Shown here piece after piece: positions 1 through 13,900 of a DNA stretch of 64,000 nt. How positions within the stretch are numbered: the stretch's first letter is position 1; each line of letters opens with the position of its first letter. The notes below the pieces were generated by a model. The model did not search any database and was not told where the DNA came from. It saw nothing but the letters and a program-made list of their open reading frames with translations. This stretch comes from Branchiostoma floridae (lineage: Eukaryota > Chordata > Leptocardii > Amphioxiformes > Branchiostomatidae). Both the position numbers and the translations under genes were made by a program. The stretch is taken from NCBI RefSeq assembly GCF_000003815.2, contig NC_049988.1, forward strand, positions 5,632,744 through 5,696,743, read 5' to 3'.

Positions 1-1159
1 TGATTCCCCCGGAAAAAACAACTATTTACAAATTTGTACGCAAGGATAGTTATCTTGATAAGACCTCCTTGGTGTATGTAAGCCAGACTGAGTTATAAAA
101 CAACACATGGAAGTTTATGCAAGAGATCGTTTGTGTGCTACTGTAATTCCCCTCTAAAGTACCGGGCCTATGTGCAGAGTCTAACTTTTTCTGTCCCAGA
201 GCAAGATAGAACAAAAACAAGCAAGCTAAATTCAAAACGAAGCACGCTGGGCAGACATTGACACAATACACATCTTATAACAATGTAACACTAGACTATC
301 TTATGGATTTGAAGAACACTTAAATGAAACTCTAAATCTTAACCCTTTTCATGGAGAACAACTTTTGCTCTAATAGAATTTCGAAATGTAGGTTGGACAG
401 CTCGGGTTTCTCTATAACCCCATTGGTAGACCACACACGTTATCCCAAGAACCGCATTGCTTATCCTTCAAACTTTTACTGTGGCCTTGGGCCATATTAT
501 TGGCAGGGCCTCTGCATACAGGACAGGTTCTCTGCTGCCCCAGATTGTTACCTTACCGCTGACGTAAACTGTTAAAGTTAGCTTCGGTAATTTTTCTAAA
601 AATTTAACTACATTCCGGAGTAAAGACTTCTATCAAAAATCGATGTTTCAATTTCAGTTACATTCTTTTTGGAATCCATTAGTTGTGTTGTGTTAAACTG
701 TCGAACAGTAGGTCACAGCGCTAGCAGTTAAAGATCATTCTCCTATAACTGTCGTACGTACAGTTCATACAGCATGGCTAGAAGTGCGTGAACTAAAGCT
801 TATTGTTATCTACCCGGCGTGGCAACACGCGGGCTGTGCGGGGCCTGCGAATTACCGCACAGCCGACTGTGCAGGAGAACGCAGGATTTTAACGGTATGC
901 ACACGCTGAACCCGAAAAGTCCTTCCCACTGCCTGCCCGCACCAAGTTTAACGGACGTGTACCTGCCTGGGAAGTACCGGAAATCTGTCTTTTCATGCAG
1001 TGGAGGGAGATGACTTAAATATGCTGTATTTGCTCTAAGGCAAATGTCGACCTTTCTAGTTTCTTTATTTTCATTTCACCAGGGTTACATGTCGCCAGTG
1101 TTTTGTCACTTTTTAGTTTGTATTAGGTAAAGCTCCGAAGCTTATTTACAACAGCATGC
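1..1159. other. No gene recognised; possible upstream intron
   Basis: No open frame resembles the missing TM1-2 of the MFS gene or any family I know. The only structure noted is a perfect 10-bp inverted repeat (832-841 with 855-864, GGCTGTGCGG / CCGCACAGCC) in a locally GC-rich patch at about 815-900. Confidence 0.5.
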
Positions 1160-1796
1160 AACAATACTTCAATTTTCAAAAATATTTTAATCTCCCAGAA
1201 AACAGTCGTGCCCATAGGGCAAAGCTTTTGGGAAAAACGTCTAAAGCAATTCGACTTTCAAGTTGTTCCGTGGAAGAAAATTTGGAAAGCTTTATTCTAC
1301 ATCACAAAAGAACCCAAAATACGATCCTTGCAGTGGAAAGTATTGCATAATGTATACCCCACAAGGGTCAAGTTGTATGAACAAGGTATTACAGACACTG
1401 ACAAATACTCGTCATGTGGTTCTGTGGACTATGTTGAACACTTTTTTTATGAGTGTAAATGTGTAAAGCCTTTATGGACGCATATTGAAAAACTGCGTTG
1501 TACCAATTATGGCACATCTATATCATTAGACTTGCATCATGTAATTGTTGGCTATAAGCTCTATAACATTGTCAAATCTAAGTATATAAACATGTTGATA
1601 ATGATTGGAAAACACACTATTTCAAAATACAAAATACGGAAAGTATGTGGGAACGATAACGTCACTTTTTGAGCAAGAGTGTGTACTAAGAGGTATTTCT
1701 TGATTCTCTGCAACATCTCTGTAACATTGTAAATGAAAAGTAAAGTCCATGGCTACGGACCATGGGAAGATCTAAAAAAAAAACAATACTTCAATT
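1160..1796 (+). mobile_element. 5'-truncated Tx1/L1-like LINE with 15-bp target duplication
   Basis: The element (1175-1781) ends in an A-run and is flanked by identical 15-bp copies AACAATACTTCAATT at 1160-1174 and 1782-1796. Its reading frame (1208-1672) encodes the C-terminal end of an L1/Tx1-type polyprotein: WKKIW, LQWKVLHNVYPT, then a Cys/His region (SSCG...VEHFFYEC...W). Family knowledge: this tryptophan-rich and Cys-His tail follows the reverse transcriptase in Tx1 and L1 elements. The RT itself is absent, so the copy cannot move by itself. Confidence 0.82.
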
Positions 1797-1979
1797 ATCT
1801 AAATACATTGTTTCAAAAGTATCTAGAAAAATTATATTAACTTGTGTTGGTCATGGTCTCTGCAGTGTACTCGTGTGGTACATACAGGTTCCAAACCCTT
1901 GAATAGCTTTATACCTCAAATCTCAAAATCCACATTCCTTTAGTCCCTAACCAGACCTGACCCTTATCTTCGGTAAGTG

Positions 1980-3739
1980 TTAACCCTATCTAGACCGGGC
2001 TTTTTTTGGTATACCTGGGACGGGGGGGGGGGCTCTTTTGACCCCCCTTCGTAATTTCAAAACGGCTTGGGTTACGATCACCAAATTTAGAGGGAATGAT
2101 GTATTAGTAAAGTTTTGATATTTTCTGTAATTTTTGTATCGTTATGACGTAACAAGACGTAATTATGACGTCATAATACCATATTTTGGGCTAAAATCGT
2201 CTAAATATGAATTTTCAGCTAAACTTGCAGGTATTAAACAAAACAAAGACTACAAAGGTTACATTATTGGTGTCTAAGTCTGCCAAATCATTTGTTGCCA
2301 ATAATGACGGCACTGACGCCTATATGACGTCAGAAAATGACGTCCTTTGTCCGCCATCTTTGATCGACAAGCTTGAATTTGCTAAAATACGATATTTTTC
2401 ACATTTAACCCCCAAACCCAATACAATTGGACTATAAAGGTTCAACTAATTGTGTTTCGTAAGAAAATAAAAGATTTTGACGGTATCTTATTAAAAATAG
2501 CATGTATTTATCATTGAAAATGTCATTGTCCGCCATCTTGGATTTTGACCCATGACGTTATCAAATTAGCATAAATTATGAATATTTAATTAGAAGTTTA
2601 ACTTAAAATTACACAGGATGTTAATGATATAGATAAAAAAGTTTGGTCTAGCAATAAAACCTTGATATCCCATAATTCAAACTGAAATTAGTAAATTTGG
2701 TAAAATATGCCTGTCAGAAACCCGTCACCATGGCAACAGGAAAGATTACAAACTAATTTTTTTTCAAAGAATTGTTTCCAACAATATTTTAGGAAAAGTC
2801 ACCGAGTTCCGTAGTCCTAGTCCACACAAACAATTGATCTATATAACCTCCTTCTTCTATTTATAACGGTTAAAAAGTTTACTTGATGACCAAAAGGTGA
2901 AGAGACAGTAAAGAAATCTTACGACTTCAGAAGTTTTTGAAATGATAGACCCGCAACAATTTTTGTCTCGTATTATCACGCGCTCCGTGAGTTTAGTTGT
3001 ATTAGCACGCCTATACACATCGGAATGTATCTTGGCGTAGTGGATTAATGATTAGACTTTTTAACTAATGATCTCGGGTTCGAATCCAAGTTGGTGTACT
3101 TTCTTTTTTTTCGATAATATTTCACTATTTATCACTTATACGGTCGTTCATATTGAAATTATGCTTTCATAAGGGTTTGCTTCTTGTGTTCATTTCATAA
3201 TAACCTTCTTGATACTATCTGTTTGCGCTATTACAGTGTGTATTTATTGAAATATATTGGAGTGATATATGGTAGCTTATTGGTGAAACATTACAGATCT
3301 TGCGGTGTGGTTTACAAACATGTATTCGCAACTCGTCTGTGAAAAGGAAAAAAATGAAAGAGAGACCTTGCAGACAATCCTAGTTAAATGGGCACAAGGT
3401 CTTCATACATACCCTGTAGCGGTATTTCGAAAATTGAACGTAAAAGAATCATGGTACGCAGTTCTAACACAGTACGAGTAAGAATGTGGCTTTATTGCAT
3501 TAGGAAATATAACGTTCGACTCCAAATATCTAGCAAACTATTGAAAGAAAAGGGTCGACGAAAAATCGTTAATCAACAGACAATTGGTGTGAACTATTCA
3601 TCCCTGTCCCTCGCGTGCCACTAGACCAGTACGTGGTAATTGGGTACTTTGCATGTGAAGGGATCGTGTCCTCCCTAGAAATCTACTGGTTGTGTTTTAG
3701 TAACGAGCCCCCCCCCCCGCCACGTCTAGATAGGGTTAA
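1980..3739. mobile_element. TTAA-flanked piggyBac-like non-autonomous element, copy 1
   Basis: TTAA at 1980-1983 and 3736-3739 flank a 1752-bp element whose ends are perfect 12-bp inverted repeats (CCCTATCTAGAC at 1984 and GTCTAGATAGGG ending at 3735). TTAA duplication with CCC...GGG termini is the known hallmark of piggyBac. No transposase frame is visible. The interior has several TGACGTCA-type palindromes, runs of G at ~2023 and C at ~3710, and a tRNA-like segment near 3023-3098. Confidence 0.75.
3023..3098 (+). other. Degenerate tRNA-like segment (A box and B box), possibly SINE-derived
   Basis: Contains TGGCGTAGTGG, which fits the pol III A box, and GGTTCGAATCC, a perfect B box, with a possible TTAG/CTAA anticodon stem around a loop containing TTT (Lys-like). 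A T-run (ctttcttttttttcg) follows, as in a pol III terminator. The acceptor and T stems have mismatches, so this is a tRNA pseudogene or SINE head rather than a working tRNA. Confidence 0.45.
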
Positions 3740-4541
3740 ATCAATATCGTTTAGTTAATTTGCCAGAAGATGCTCTTCTTAGCGAGACATACAATACTGT
3801 TTTACTCGGAGAACATGATTGGATTGTCCACGTAAAAAATATCCTCAATAACCAAGGCTTTGGACACATATGGCTGAACCCGAGGTCATACCACATAGAC
3901 ACAATGACCACTCAGCTACGACAACGTCTACAAGATGTATACGTGCAAAATTGGCATTCCTCTATTCGGAACAATACCAAACTCTCCTCTCTCTCTACAT
4001 TGAAAAAGCATTACAAGCAAGAAAATTACATTTCAACCATAAAGAGCCTTGACGCTCGTAGGGCAATCACACAACTCAGAATTGGCTGTCACAAATTAAA
4101 TATAGAAACCGGGAGATTACAAAAAATCCCTATAGATAAGAGGGTTTGTCCATTCTGTCCAGAGCTAATTGAAGACGAATATCACTTTATGGTTGTATGT
4201 CCCAAATATTCTGATATACGAAATTCTCTGTACACAAGGCTGTCATCTTATACACAAGGATTTACCTCAATGGACCTGAAGTGCAAATTCAAATACATCA
4301 TAACATGTGACAATCCCTGCATGGCAGATATAGGAAAATATATCAAAGAAGGTTTAGACATTAGAAATTCCTTCAATGATTGTAAAAGCCTCCAATGTCA
4401 ATGACTGTAAGAAACTTATTCCATACTACAACTTCTGTATTAGTTAGATAAGCGTTAAGTTATAGAACAGTAATTATATAGATGCCATACTTTGTACCCC
4501 GTACAATTGTTGTGCAATAAAACTATCTTTATTATCTTACG
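3740..4541 (+). mobile_element. 5'-truncated LINE, C-terminal fragment (CCHC type)
   Basis: The open frame at 3760-4404 matches in pattern the C-terminal third of the LINE at 56414-59627. Both have a region of the form LKKHYKQENYI...ITQLRIGCHKLNIETGR, then a CCHC motif (CPFC...DEYHFMVVC), then a hydrophilic end. The RT and endonuclease are missing. The 3' end is near ttgtgcaataaaac (about 4508-4524). It abuts the right end of the TTAA element at 3739. Confidence 0.75.
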
Positions 4542-4890
4542 CAGGTTATAAATACCAATGTGCAAAAGTTTTGAATTGATTTCCTATGTGTAAATGACTA
4601 AAGAAACAAAATTAAGCATGCCACAATGGTCAGAAATGCGCAAGACCGAAACCGATACCTTTACATTTAAGGATAGAGTAAAGTTAATTTGTTTAAACAA
4701 TTGTGCATGCCAGTGTTCAGTTTGGTTGCTGATAGGTTGTATCTTCGCACTGACGTATAAATCATTTCATGAAGCGTGTCCTGAACGAATTTTGAAATCA
4801 ATTTTAGCCTGGAATAATTTTGCTTGAGCAACGCATTTATGATGCCTGACATGTACACAATGTGAACATTGTTTTTTAAACATGTTTCAG
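4542..4890 (+). other. Intron or upstream sequence, nothing recognised
   Basis: AT-rich sequence leading to the acceptor at 4890. No coding similarity is seen on either strand. Confidence 0.5.
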
Positions 4891-4922
4891 TGGGGAAAGC
4901 TAGCTGACAAGTTTGGGCGAAG
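4891..4922 (+). CDS. MFS gene exon a: motif A, first half
   Basis: Acceptor tttcag ends at 4890 and donor gtaagt starts at 4923. The 32 nt encode WGKLADKFGR and the first two bases of the next Arg. This is the loop 2-3 motif A (G-x-L-A-D-x-x-G-R-R), which gates conformational change in MFS carriers. It starts in phase 0, so an upstream exon must end on a complete codon. This is the first exon that can be supported in the window. Confidence 0.85.
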
Positions 4923-7900
4923 GTAAGTCAAATTAGACACCTTCTGTCGACTTATGTTTAACGTGACACTGTGTGTCATTATAGAAAAATAAACAAACAC
5001 TGAAGAGTTACCACGCTGTAAAGGGTCTAGAATCTAAATGGCCTAGTAGTTAGCAATGTTATGGAGCATTACAGTCTATGGTAGTTTATGATTCTTTGAA
5101 TACAGTTTTTCGCAATCTTCTTTTTGAGTTTGTATGAACAATGTTTGCAGACCAACGCTCCTGGCTGGGAGTATGACGGCCATGTTGACATTTCTGATGT
5201 TTGGCTTCAGGTGAGTAGACTTCATCATGTACAAAGCAGACACAGCATGCTATTTTTTGCCTCAGTATATCACGTATGTCTGTAAGATAAGTCAAATAGC
5301 AATTTCTCTGTATATGATTTTAGAAACGGTCAGAAGTTTGGTGCCAACGTAAGTTAATGAGCGAATTAAGGAATAGGTTCTAGAGCGCTCTTTCGGTGAC
5401 AACAGGCCTCCCGCAAGCGGGCGGAGGGCTTTTGGATGTTGGAACGCCTGTTCGAACGAGCGCTTGGACCCATTCCTTTATCCGCTCATATGTAGGGACC
5501 AATTAGCGCCCTCGTCCAAAATTTGGACGATTCCAGACGTTAAGGTGGTCAGGGATCCCAGACGAAACAGCATACACCCCGACCAATCGAATGGGGATGT
5601 CTCTCGCAAATGTGCACACTCCTCTAGACAAGGGGACACCCATCGACTTTCAAGGGGATACTTCTCTTGAAATGCGGATGTCCTTCCCTTTATAAGGGTA
5701 TGCTTCTCCGAAAATGGTATGTTTACCGGGCACAGGGGACGTCTCTCCGGCACCCCCGCCGGCCCGTGGAATCGGCCGCTAACCCGACAAATTGCTTTCT
5801 AGTTCATCTAAATAACAACATCCGGAACTTTCAACCCGCCAGTGCTCTGGACAAAACTTACAGCTCGCAAGGTGAGGATGTTTTTTATTGAAAATTGAAG
5901 CATGTAGAAAATGCAGCCGACCGCGCGGCAGACCATCACTTCTGTTCAGTGTTTTTAATGGCGGCGTATCGCACACCCGGTTAGCACAACATCGAGTATT
6001 AACCTAAATATCTGCGTGTTTGTCGAGTTTTAAGGCCTCCCTCCCTAACACACGTAAATGAGAGAAGTTTCTAACACAAGAAGGTTAGTAGTAATTATTG
6101 GGTATTTTCCTACAACGCGGCTACATGGCCCGATACATGTCCGTGTGCTTGTCGAGACAGGCTTCCCTCCTCAGCACACGTACTCGCGCCGGTTTCTGTC
6201 ACTGTTAGCCGTCGTTATCGGGCGTTTCATGGACATCGTGGCCTTTTGACAGGCCATAACCAATAACTACGACTAACATCGTGTTAGAAGCCATGTGCTG
6301 CCTCTGCAACAGTGGTCATCGCCACTCAAAACGTGGTTAAAAAGCCTGGAACCATATCTCCTGTCAGCAAGATCCTACTGCGCATCCTGCTGAAGCGCAC
6401 GGAGGGGGTGGTAGACAGAGACTTGTTGAAGAACAGATGGATGGGGGTAAGGAAGAATGTGGAAATCAGGGACCAAATCTCCAACATCAGGATCCTATGG
6501 AGAAATCACGTGAGAGCAATGTAATTCTTATTCTCTGGAGAGTGATGGAAAGAATGGGATTCCCCAAGTACATCACCAACTCACTTCGACAACTGGACAG
6601 TCGACAGCAGGTTGCAGTGAGAGTAGAGGACGAGCCGTCTGACTGGTTTGAAGTCACAATTCGTGCAACAGAGATACCTGGTCTCTCCTGTTAGTTTTAA
6701 TTTCTATTTTGAAGCAGTGGTGAGAGAATCTGCCAATTTACTCTCTTGGATTGGATTCAATATAAGTGGAAGGCACATTAATAATTTAAGATTCGCAGAT
6801 GACATAGCGCTGTTAGCAACATCACCGGGCGACTACAGGAGCTGGACTTAGTACACCCGGTGTCCATGGAGTACAGTTCGGAGATCAGCACAAAGAAGCC
6901 CAAGGTCATGACGGAAACAAATCGGCCAATAGAACTGAAGATCTTTTGCCAAGGGGTCCAACTGGAACAGTAACCAACGTTCAAGTGCATGGGCGCCATC
7001 ATCGATGGAAGAGCCGGAAGTAGTCGAGAGGTCCAGGCACGCTTTGAGAGCAGCACGGACAGCACTCTCTGAAGGTCATATAGAAGGACAGAGCCCAAGG
7101 GAAGTCCAATAAGCTGACGGTACTGGGGGCTCTGGTCTGGCCTGTAGTGACATACATGTATGGCTTGGACACGCCACACCAAGGACACCCGGAAAATCCA
7201 AAAGTGACAATGTTCCAAACATTGAAATGTATCTGTATCATACTATACATTAGATTTCAAGTAAATGAGTAAGAACAAATAGAACAATTCCGTCTTCTTG
7301 CATGCTCCCTTTTTGATTACCAGTACATTTTGGCTAGCCAATTATAGCTTATTTAGAGTGCTAAAGGTTATAATAAGCAAAAAGCCATTGTGTTTATGTG
7401 AGTATGTGTGTGTGATTGGAGGGGTCGCATTAGGGGTTACATAGTATAACATATCAGATACACCAATAGTGTCTAAAAATGTGGCAGCTTAACTTGGATT
7501 ATGGATTTAGCCTCAAAACAAAAAGTTGTGATTTGTAATATACTATTTTGTATTTTGTTGAATAAAGCCTGAAAAAATATACCCTCCAAACTTTGTATGT
7601 TTCTGGGAATAGTTCCTCGATTTACCTCGATTTTTGTGTGAAAAAATATACATTAGTTCTCTATATTTCATTCAATTCATTACAATCATAAATTTATACT
7701 AGATATAAAAATTTACAACATATAAGAATAGGCATTTTTCAAAACCATTGGTTTGTAGAAGTTTTGTATATTATGTAAGCTACATTGTGGAATCAAATAA
7801 CAGGTACTAACTACTGTATTCTTATTTTCCCCGTCAGTTTTTCGTTCGCCTGGGCAGTGTTCGCCCTGTTCCTCGGTGGACTTCTTCGTGGCAACCTCGG

Positions 7901-10900
7901 AATCGTTAAGACCTACCTTTACGAGGTTGGTTAGCTGTGTCGTATTTTACATCTCGCACTCCGTAAGGTATTATGGCTATGTAGCCAATGCTCTTTCTTG
8001 GTAATTTTTAGACCAATACTGTATATTTTGGACCCCGGTGCCCTGGTATTACAACCGAAATTTTGCTAAGAGGTGCCTTGATCATATGCCCACATAGATT
8101 CAATAACAGTTTTGGCATACAGTACAACAAAAAGCTTGATTTCATGATTTTTGGCCATTTTTTGACAAAAAAGGACACTCTTGGCCCTGTACACTGGTTT
8201 TACAACCAAACGACCTACATTTTGCTACAGGGGTGCACTAGATATTCAGTCAAATGACCCATTTATTTTTCTGGCATGAGCCACTTCAAGGTAGCAGAAC
8301 ACAGAAACCCGGGGTGTATGACGCGGGTACATAAAATAGTACGGATAAACTTAGCCTTATTTGAGGGGCAGCCAGATATAACCTGTGCTACGTGGTCACG
8401 GAAGGTGTCGACTCTGATTGCATGGTTTGGATTGTGAAAGTTTTCTATTTTGTGTATAAATGCGCCTCATTACGCAACTGCCTTTCTAGCGTGAGCCGGC
8501 TGCAGTTCTGTGACCTCCGCAGAGGGGCATTTCAAAGAGGGCGTGAGAAGACAGGATTTTTTTGTTTTTTAATATTTTGTGGCTTGTACCTTCAACTCAA
8601 ACATATCCGATTTTGGTATTCCAAAAGTGCACCCTACTGTATTTTTTAATGCGTCGAAGCCAGTCACCTTGAGGCCCTTAACTATAGAAATCCCCATAGG
8701 CCGAAAACTGTGTTCTGCTACCTTCAAAACGATTTTTTGGTCATTTTCCAATGGCCACGGGGGTCAATGACCTCAAGGACGTTGACCCCATTTGTAGGCT
8801 TTCTCACTTGCAGAACTGTATGTCAATAATCAAAATCAGGGGTAACCAATCGCTTAGCCCGAATCACTATTGTAAGGAGGATTTGGCAGCCAATCAGTGA
8901 GCCTGATGTTATCTGGAAGAGCCCATTCTTACACGGAGGGGTTCTTTTTTTTTAAATTCATCTTTGGAATGGGGATTATTATAAGTCTTTCAGTGGGTGT
9001 GTTTTTGGACTGGTCTATTTTGCAATTTTACATGGGGTGTGCTGGAAGAGTCCATTCTTGCCGGGAGGTTTTTTTAATTCATATTTGGACTGGGGGTTAT
9101 GTAAAGTCTTTCAGTGGTTGTATTTTTGGACTGGTCTATTCTATAATTTTACATGGGGTGAGCTGGAAACGTCCATTCTGGCATTGAGGGGGATTTTTTA
9201 AATACATATTTTGGACTTTGGTTACTACTAGTATGTCAAAGTCTTTCAGTGGGGTTATTTTTGTACTGGTCTTATTTGCACATTATAAGTATATAAGTAT
9301 ATTTGTATTGTTAATTTCCCAATGTTTCCAACAAATCTGAATAGGTTCGAACATGTTCAAACTTTCATTCTAAATTGTTTGAACAATTTAGAACTATAGT
9401 GACTGAAATATTATTTTACTCTAAATAGTTCAAACGCATTACAAATGTTATTTCAAAAACCTCTCGGTGACTCGGAATTGACTCTAAATGATGCATGATA
9501 GGAGACTATGACTGTGTTGACGGATCATCGTGATTTTTGTATGTAGATAGCCAAAGTGAATACTTACATACTGAGATACTAATTATGCAAATCAACAGCT
9601 AATTTGCATGATTAATGAGGAAAGTCCATAGGTACACTGCATTACTTGATAGGGCTTTCAAAGTCGTCACATGTCTAACTGAGAAAGAGGGCAGAGAGAA
9701 AAAGTTTGGGTCCCATAGCAGCTTTTCTGAACTGCAGGAGCCGCTTTAGTTTCAGACTTTGAAAGAGAATAAGTCAAGAAGGGATGAACGGATCATCATG
9801 ATTTTTGGTATGCTGGTGCTGATAACAGATGTAAGTTATGATAGATGATAGATGGAACATCAGAAGATACCAAATGTGCAAATGAGGAACTGATTTGCAT
9901 ACTTTATGTCTATAAATATCAGTTTACATAACAAACCTGGTTTATTTGGCGAAGGTATGTGTTTTCGTGGAACTCTAGTTATGTATATTTTGGCCCCCTG
10001 TACCCTGGTATTACAGCCGAGTGACCGAATGTCTGCAGTTCCAGGGCCCTACGTTGTGGAACGAACTATCTGCCATTCAGAGACAAGGACAACACAAGCA
10101 GCTTTTAAAAACGGACTGACACAGTAATACTGTTGGCAGGACTTTTACTGTTATCTTTTTCCAAATCTATGTATGTAGTTCCCAAGCATTGTATGTTGAC
10201 TGTTTCTATATGTGTCCAGGGACTTTTCAAAAGCAGGCTGAAGCCTGAGTGATGTAACCCTGGTAAAACATGATAAATGACATGAAATGGGAGTATTTTG
10301 GACTGGTCTACTTGACAATTTTACATGGGGTGTGCTGGAAGAGTCCACTCTTGCACGGAGGGGGGCATTAAAAAATTGGACTGGTCTATTTTGCATTTTT
10401 ATAGAGGGTGTGCTAGAAGAGTCCATTCTTGCAGGGAAGGGGGCTTTAGTTAGTTAGCAGACGGTGGTAATTCGCTTGTCTAAGCATTGAGATATTAAAA
10501 TGAATAAATTATCATTATTATTTTGTTACAACTTCAAGAAAAAACTATTCTGATGATGTGGATTATATTGTTTTGAGTCTGAGCCAACTCTTTTCTGTAG
10601 GTGTGCCCTGAGAAGATGCACTCTGTAGCGTTTGCTGTAGTGTCTGTTGCTAGCGGTCTGGCTTATGTTGTGGTGAGTACAGTATTGATGTAGCTTCTGT
10701 TAGAAGTACGTGCCTAAATATACCTGCTATACAGTAGATTAAAACTACGTAACTTTTGCTAAGCCTTGGGTGTACCTTGTACTGTAATTAAAATACACCT
10801 TATTGATTTGGCAGATATGATGTCAAGAGGAACGGAAGTATGAATGGGTAACATTTTCCTTGAAAATTGATGCACTTAAACCCTATATTTAGTATCTAGT

Positions 10901-13900
10901 AACTATGTATTTCTTGATCATAGAAATCTTATGTAACTTGAGGTTACATCTATGATGAAATATCCATAATTCATGCTACGTTAAAGACGTCATTTTTCAA
11001 AATCCAAGATAAAGAACCCTTTCATTAGCGACGGTATAATCAGGTTTTGCCCTCTCATCTTTCATGTCTTACAAACACATTCGTAAGAACATTTAGTCCA
11101 TTGGTGTTGTTTAAGAGGTTAACATGTAAAAATACAACATATTTTAGAAAATCTAATGACGTCATTTTAACATCACCATATTAATAACACCGTACTTTTT
11201 TCAACGATTTGTTTACTGCCTTTAAGTATAAGGGGAATTCCAAGTATAGATGGCTTTACCCAAATCAACCATATTATGACGTCACATTGTGTCATTGTAC
11301 GTCACAACAACCAAAATAACAGAAAATATAAAATTTTACTAGTGTATCATATCTTGAAAATTTGATGAGTGTAATGTAGGCCTTTTTGAAATTAAGAAGG
11401 GGGGCTCATAAGCACCGATCCCAGAAACCACCTCTCCAAAGCCCCCAATAGACCGGGTTAAGGGTTCGCTAAGATATGCGAATGAACTGTAGAATTTTCC
11501 TATCGGCACATCTTATCACTTGTCAGAATGAAAAAAAAATACATGGGTTCTACCGTTCGACGTTGTCAGTCTCTCTCTGTTTTGTCACAGAAATCCCAAT
11601 TCAGGTTTTTACAGCCTGCATTATTACCTTCGCTTAGAAGGTTATGCTTTTCATTTGGTATAGTGGTCGTTGCGTGGGTCTGTGTGTGTGTGTGGGGGGG
11701 GCAGGGTCCCTAACTCAAGAATCTGTAGATGGATCTTCATGGGATTCGATGGGATTTATATATATTTTATATATATATAAACAACGTCCTACAGCTTCGA
11801 CTGGGACTGAGCAGCCCTACACGTCAGGCCAGTGGAGGCTGTGTAATCAAAGGTCAAGTTTGAAAATGGTCCATATGGCATTTCGGTACTAAAGATGGCA
11901 AACGTTAGGTATTCCCATTTCTGTACAGCATAACTCAAGAAGCATCTTAGTAGCAGTCACAAAAGGTCAAGTTTACAAATTGTTTATTCGGCGTTTTTTC
12001 TACTTACTGCAACGGGTTGTGTATTATAGTATTTGTTTTTGTAAAACATAGCTCGGTGAGCTGTAAGGGGATCTGTGTATAGTAGGTGTGTAGTAGTAGT
12101 TGCAGAAGCAAAGGTTAGATTCGAAAATGGTTCACCTGCAATTTTTTCTGGAGGCACTACAGCGGGCTTTGTATGTTTGTGTGTATGTGTGTGTGTGTGT
12201 GCTTTAGCTTGCTTATGTAGAGCATATCAGGGGGCTAGGGGTAGGAGGAACCCCTCAAACCCTTGGCTGGAGGTCCTCCTAGGAGACGGATACTCCGAAA
12301 TCAAACCTGCATCTACTGGGGCCGTCCTACACGTGGCAGTCCCTGCACCTGTGGGACTACGAGCGCCAGCAGACGAGAGGGTGGAGAAGGACTTGCACAC
12401 CCCTCCTTCACCTTAAAAAGTCAGGTGCCGGTCAGGCAAGCAGATCGCCAGAAACAAGCCAGGCACAACCCAACACCTAATATAACTCAAGTCCTGTGGC
12501 GATGGAGAAATGGCGTCGGGAACAGGCAGAGGATGCTGCTCGGAGTTCTTAGCCACGACTCTGCACACAGGCGGCTGTGGGGTGATGGTCGTCCACTGTA
12601 GACAGTGGTAGATGCAGTGCCCGTGTCCTCCCACAGCGACAGAGCAGCCTTATCTAGGGACAGCACTGCTCTCCCCACGCAGGGGAAGGGGAGATAAAAG
12701 GATCCCTAAAGAAAGCCTACCACACGACAGCCCCTGGCAGGAGACCCGTGCCTGCATGGGCATCCAATTCAGCGGTCGAGAAAATAGGACAAAGAAGACA
12801 AGGAGGCCCCTGACGTTTGGGGCATAGAATGTACGAACTCTTCTAGACAGAGGAGACAGACCGGAGAGACGTACTGCGCTCATTGCCAGATTACTAGGCC
12901 AGTACCAGATTGACATAGCAGCTCTGAGCGAAACCAGACTTGCCGGAGAAACTCAGCTCGAGGAGATAGGTGGGGGCTATACCTTCTACTGCATTGGGAA
13001 GCCTCAAGATGCCCCAAGGACCTCTGGTGTAGGATTTGCTATTCGCACCGAGCTTGCAAGAAAGCTTGATAGCCTACCTCGGGGAATCAACGACCGGCTG
13101 ATGACTCTGCGTCTCAAGCTCACAAAGGACTGCTCTGCCACTATCATCAGTGCGTATGCACCTACAATGACTTATCCTGATGATGTCAAGGAAGCCTTCT
13201 ATGAGGACCTCAATCAAGTTCTTTCGGCGGTGAACAGCAAGGATAAGCTAATCATTCTCGGAGATTTTAATGCACGAGTTGGAAGAGATGTCTCCTCCTG
13301 GCCGAACGTCTTAGGACGCCATGGCACCGGAAAGTGCAACTCCAACGGAATGATGCTATTATCACTATGTGCCCAACACATGCTGTCCATCACCAACACA
13401 ATATTCCAACAAGCGGACAAATACAAGAACACATGGATGCATCATCGATCTAGGCAGTGGCACATGTTGGACTATGTGATCGTGCGCCAAAGAGACAGAT
13501 GTGATGTTCACAGCACACGCTGTATGAGAGGTGCCGACTGCTGGTCCGATCATCGTCTAATCTGGAGCAAGATGAACATAAACATAGCTCTGAAAAGGAA
13601 CACAGCCAGAGACAAGCCCCCACAGAAGTTAAACATTGCTCGGCTTAACACCAACAAGGAAGCCCTACAGCAGAGTCTTCAGAAATCTCTGTCCAACATT
13701 GAGCTGGAGCAGGGCAATGTGGAAGAAGAATGGAGGACCTTCCGAGAGGCCGTCTATAGTGCTGCAGCAGATACCCTTGGTTTTGTAAAGAGGAAACATC
13801 AAGACTGGTTCGACGAGAACGAGGAAGACATCAAAATGCTCATCGACAAGGTGCACAAGGCACACGCCGCCCACCTAGATGACAATACCAACAGTACAAA

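Noticed and set aside
819-1013. Open frame in a GC-rich patch, considered as an upstream transporter exon
   Set aside because: No hydrophobic helix, and no phase-0 donor leading into exon 4891.
4594-4827. Open frame with a hydrophobic stretch just upstream of the first visible exon
   Set aside because: It does not resemble TM1-2 of the family and has no suitable splice donor.
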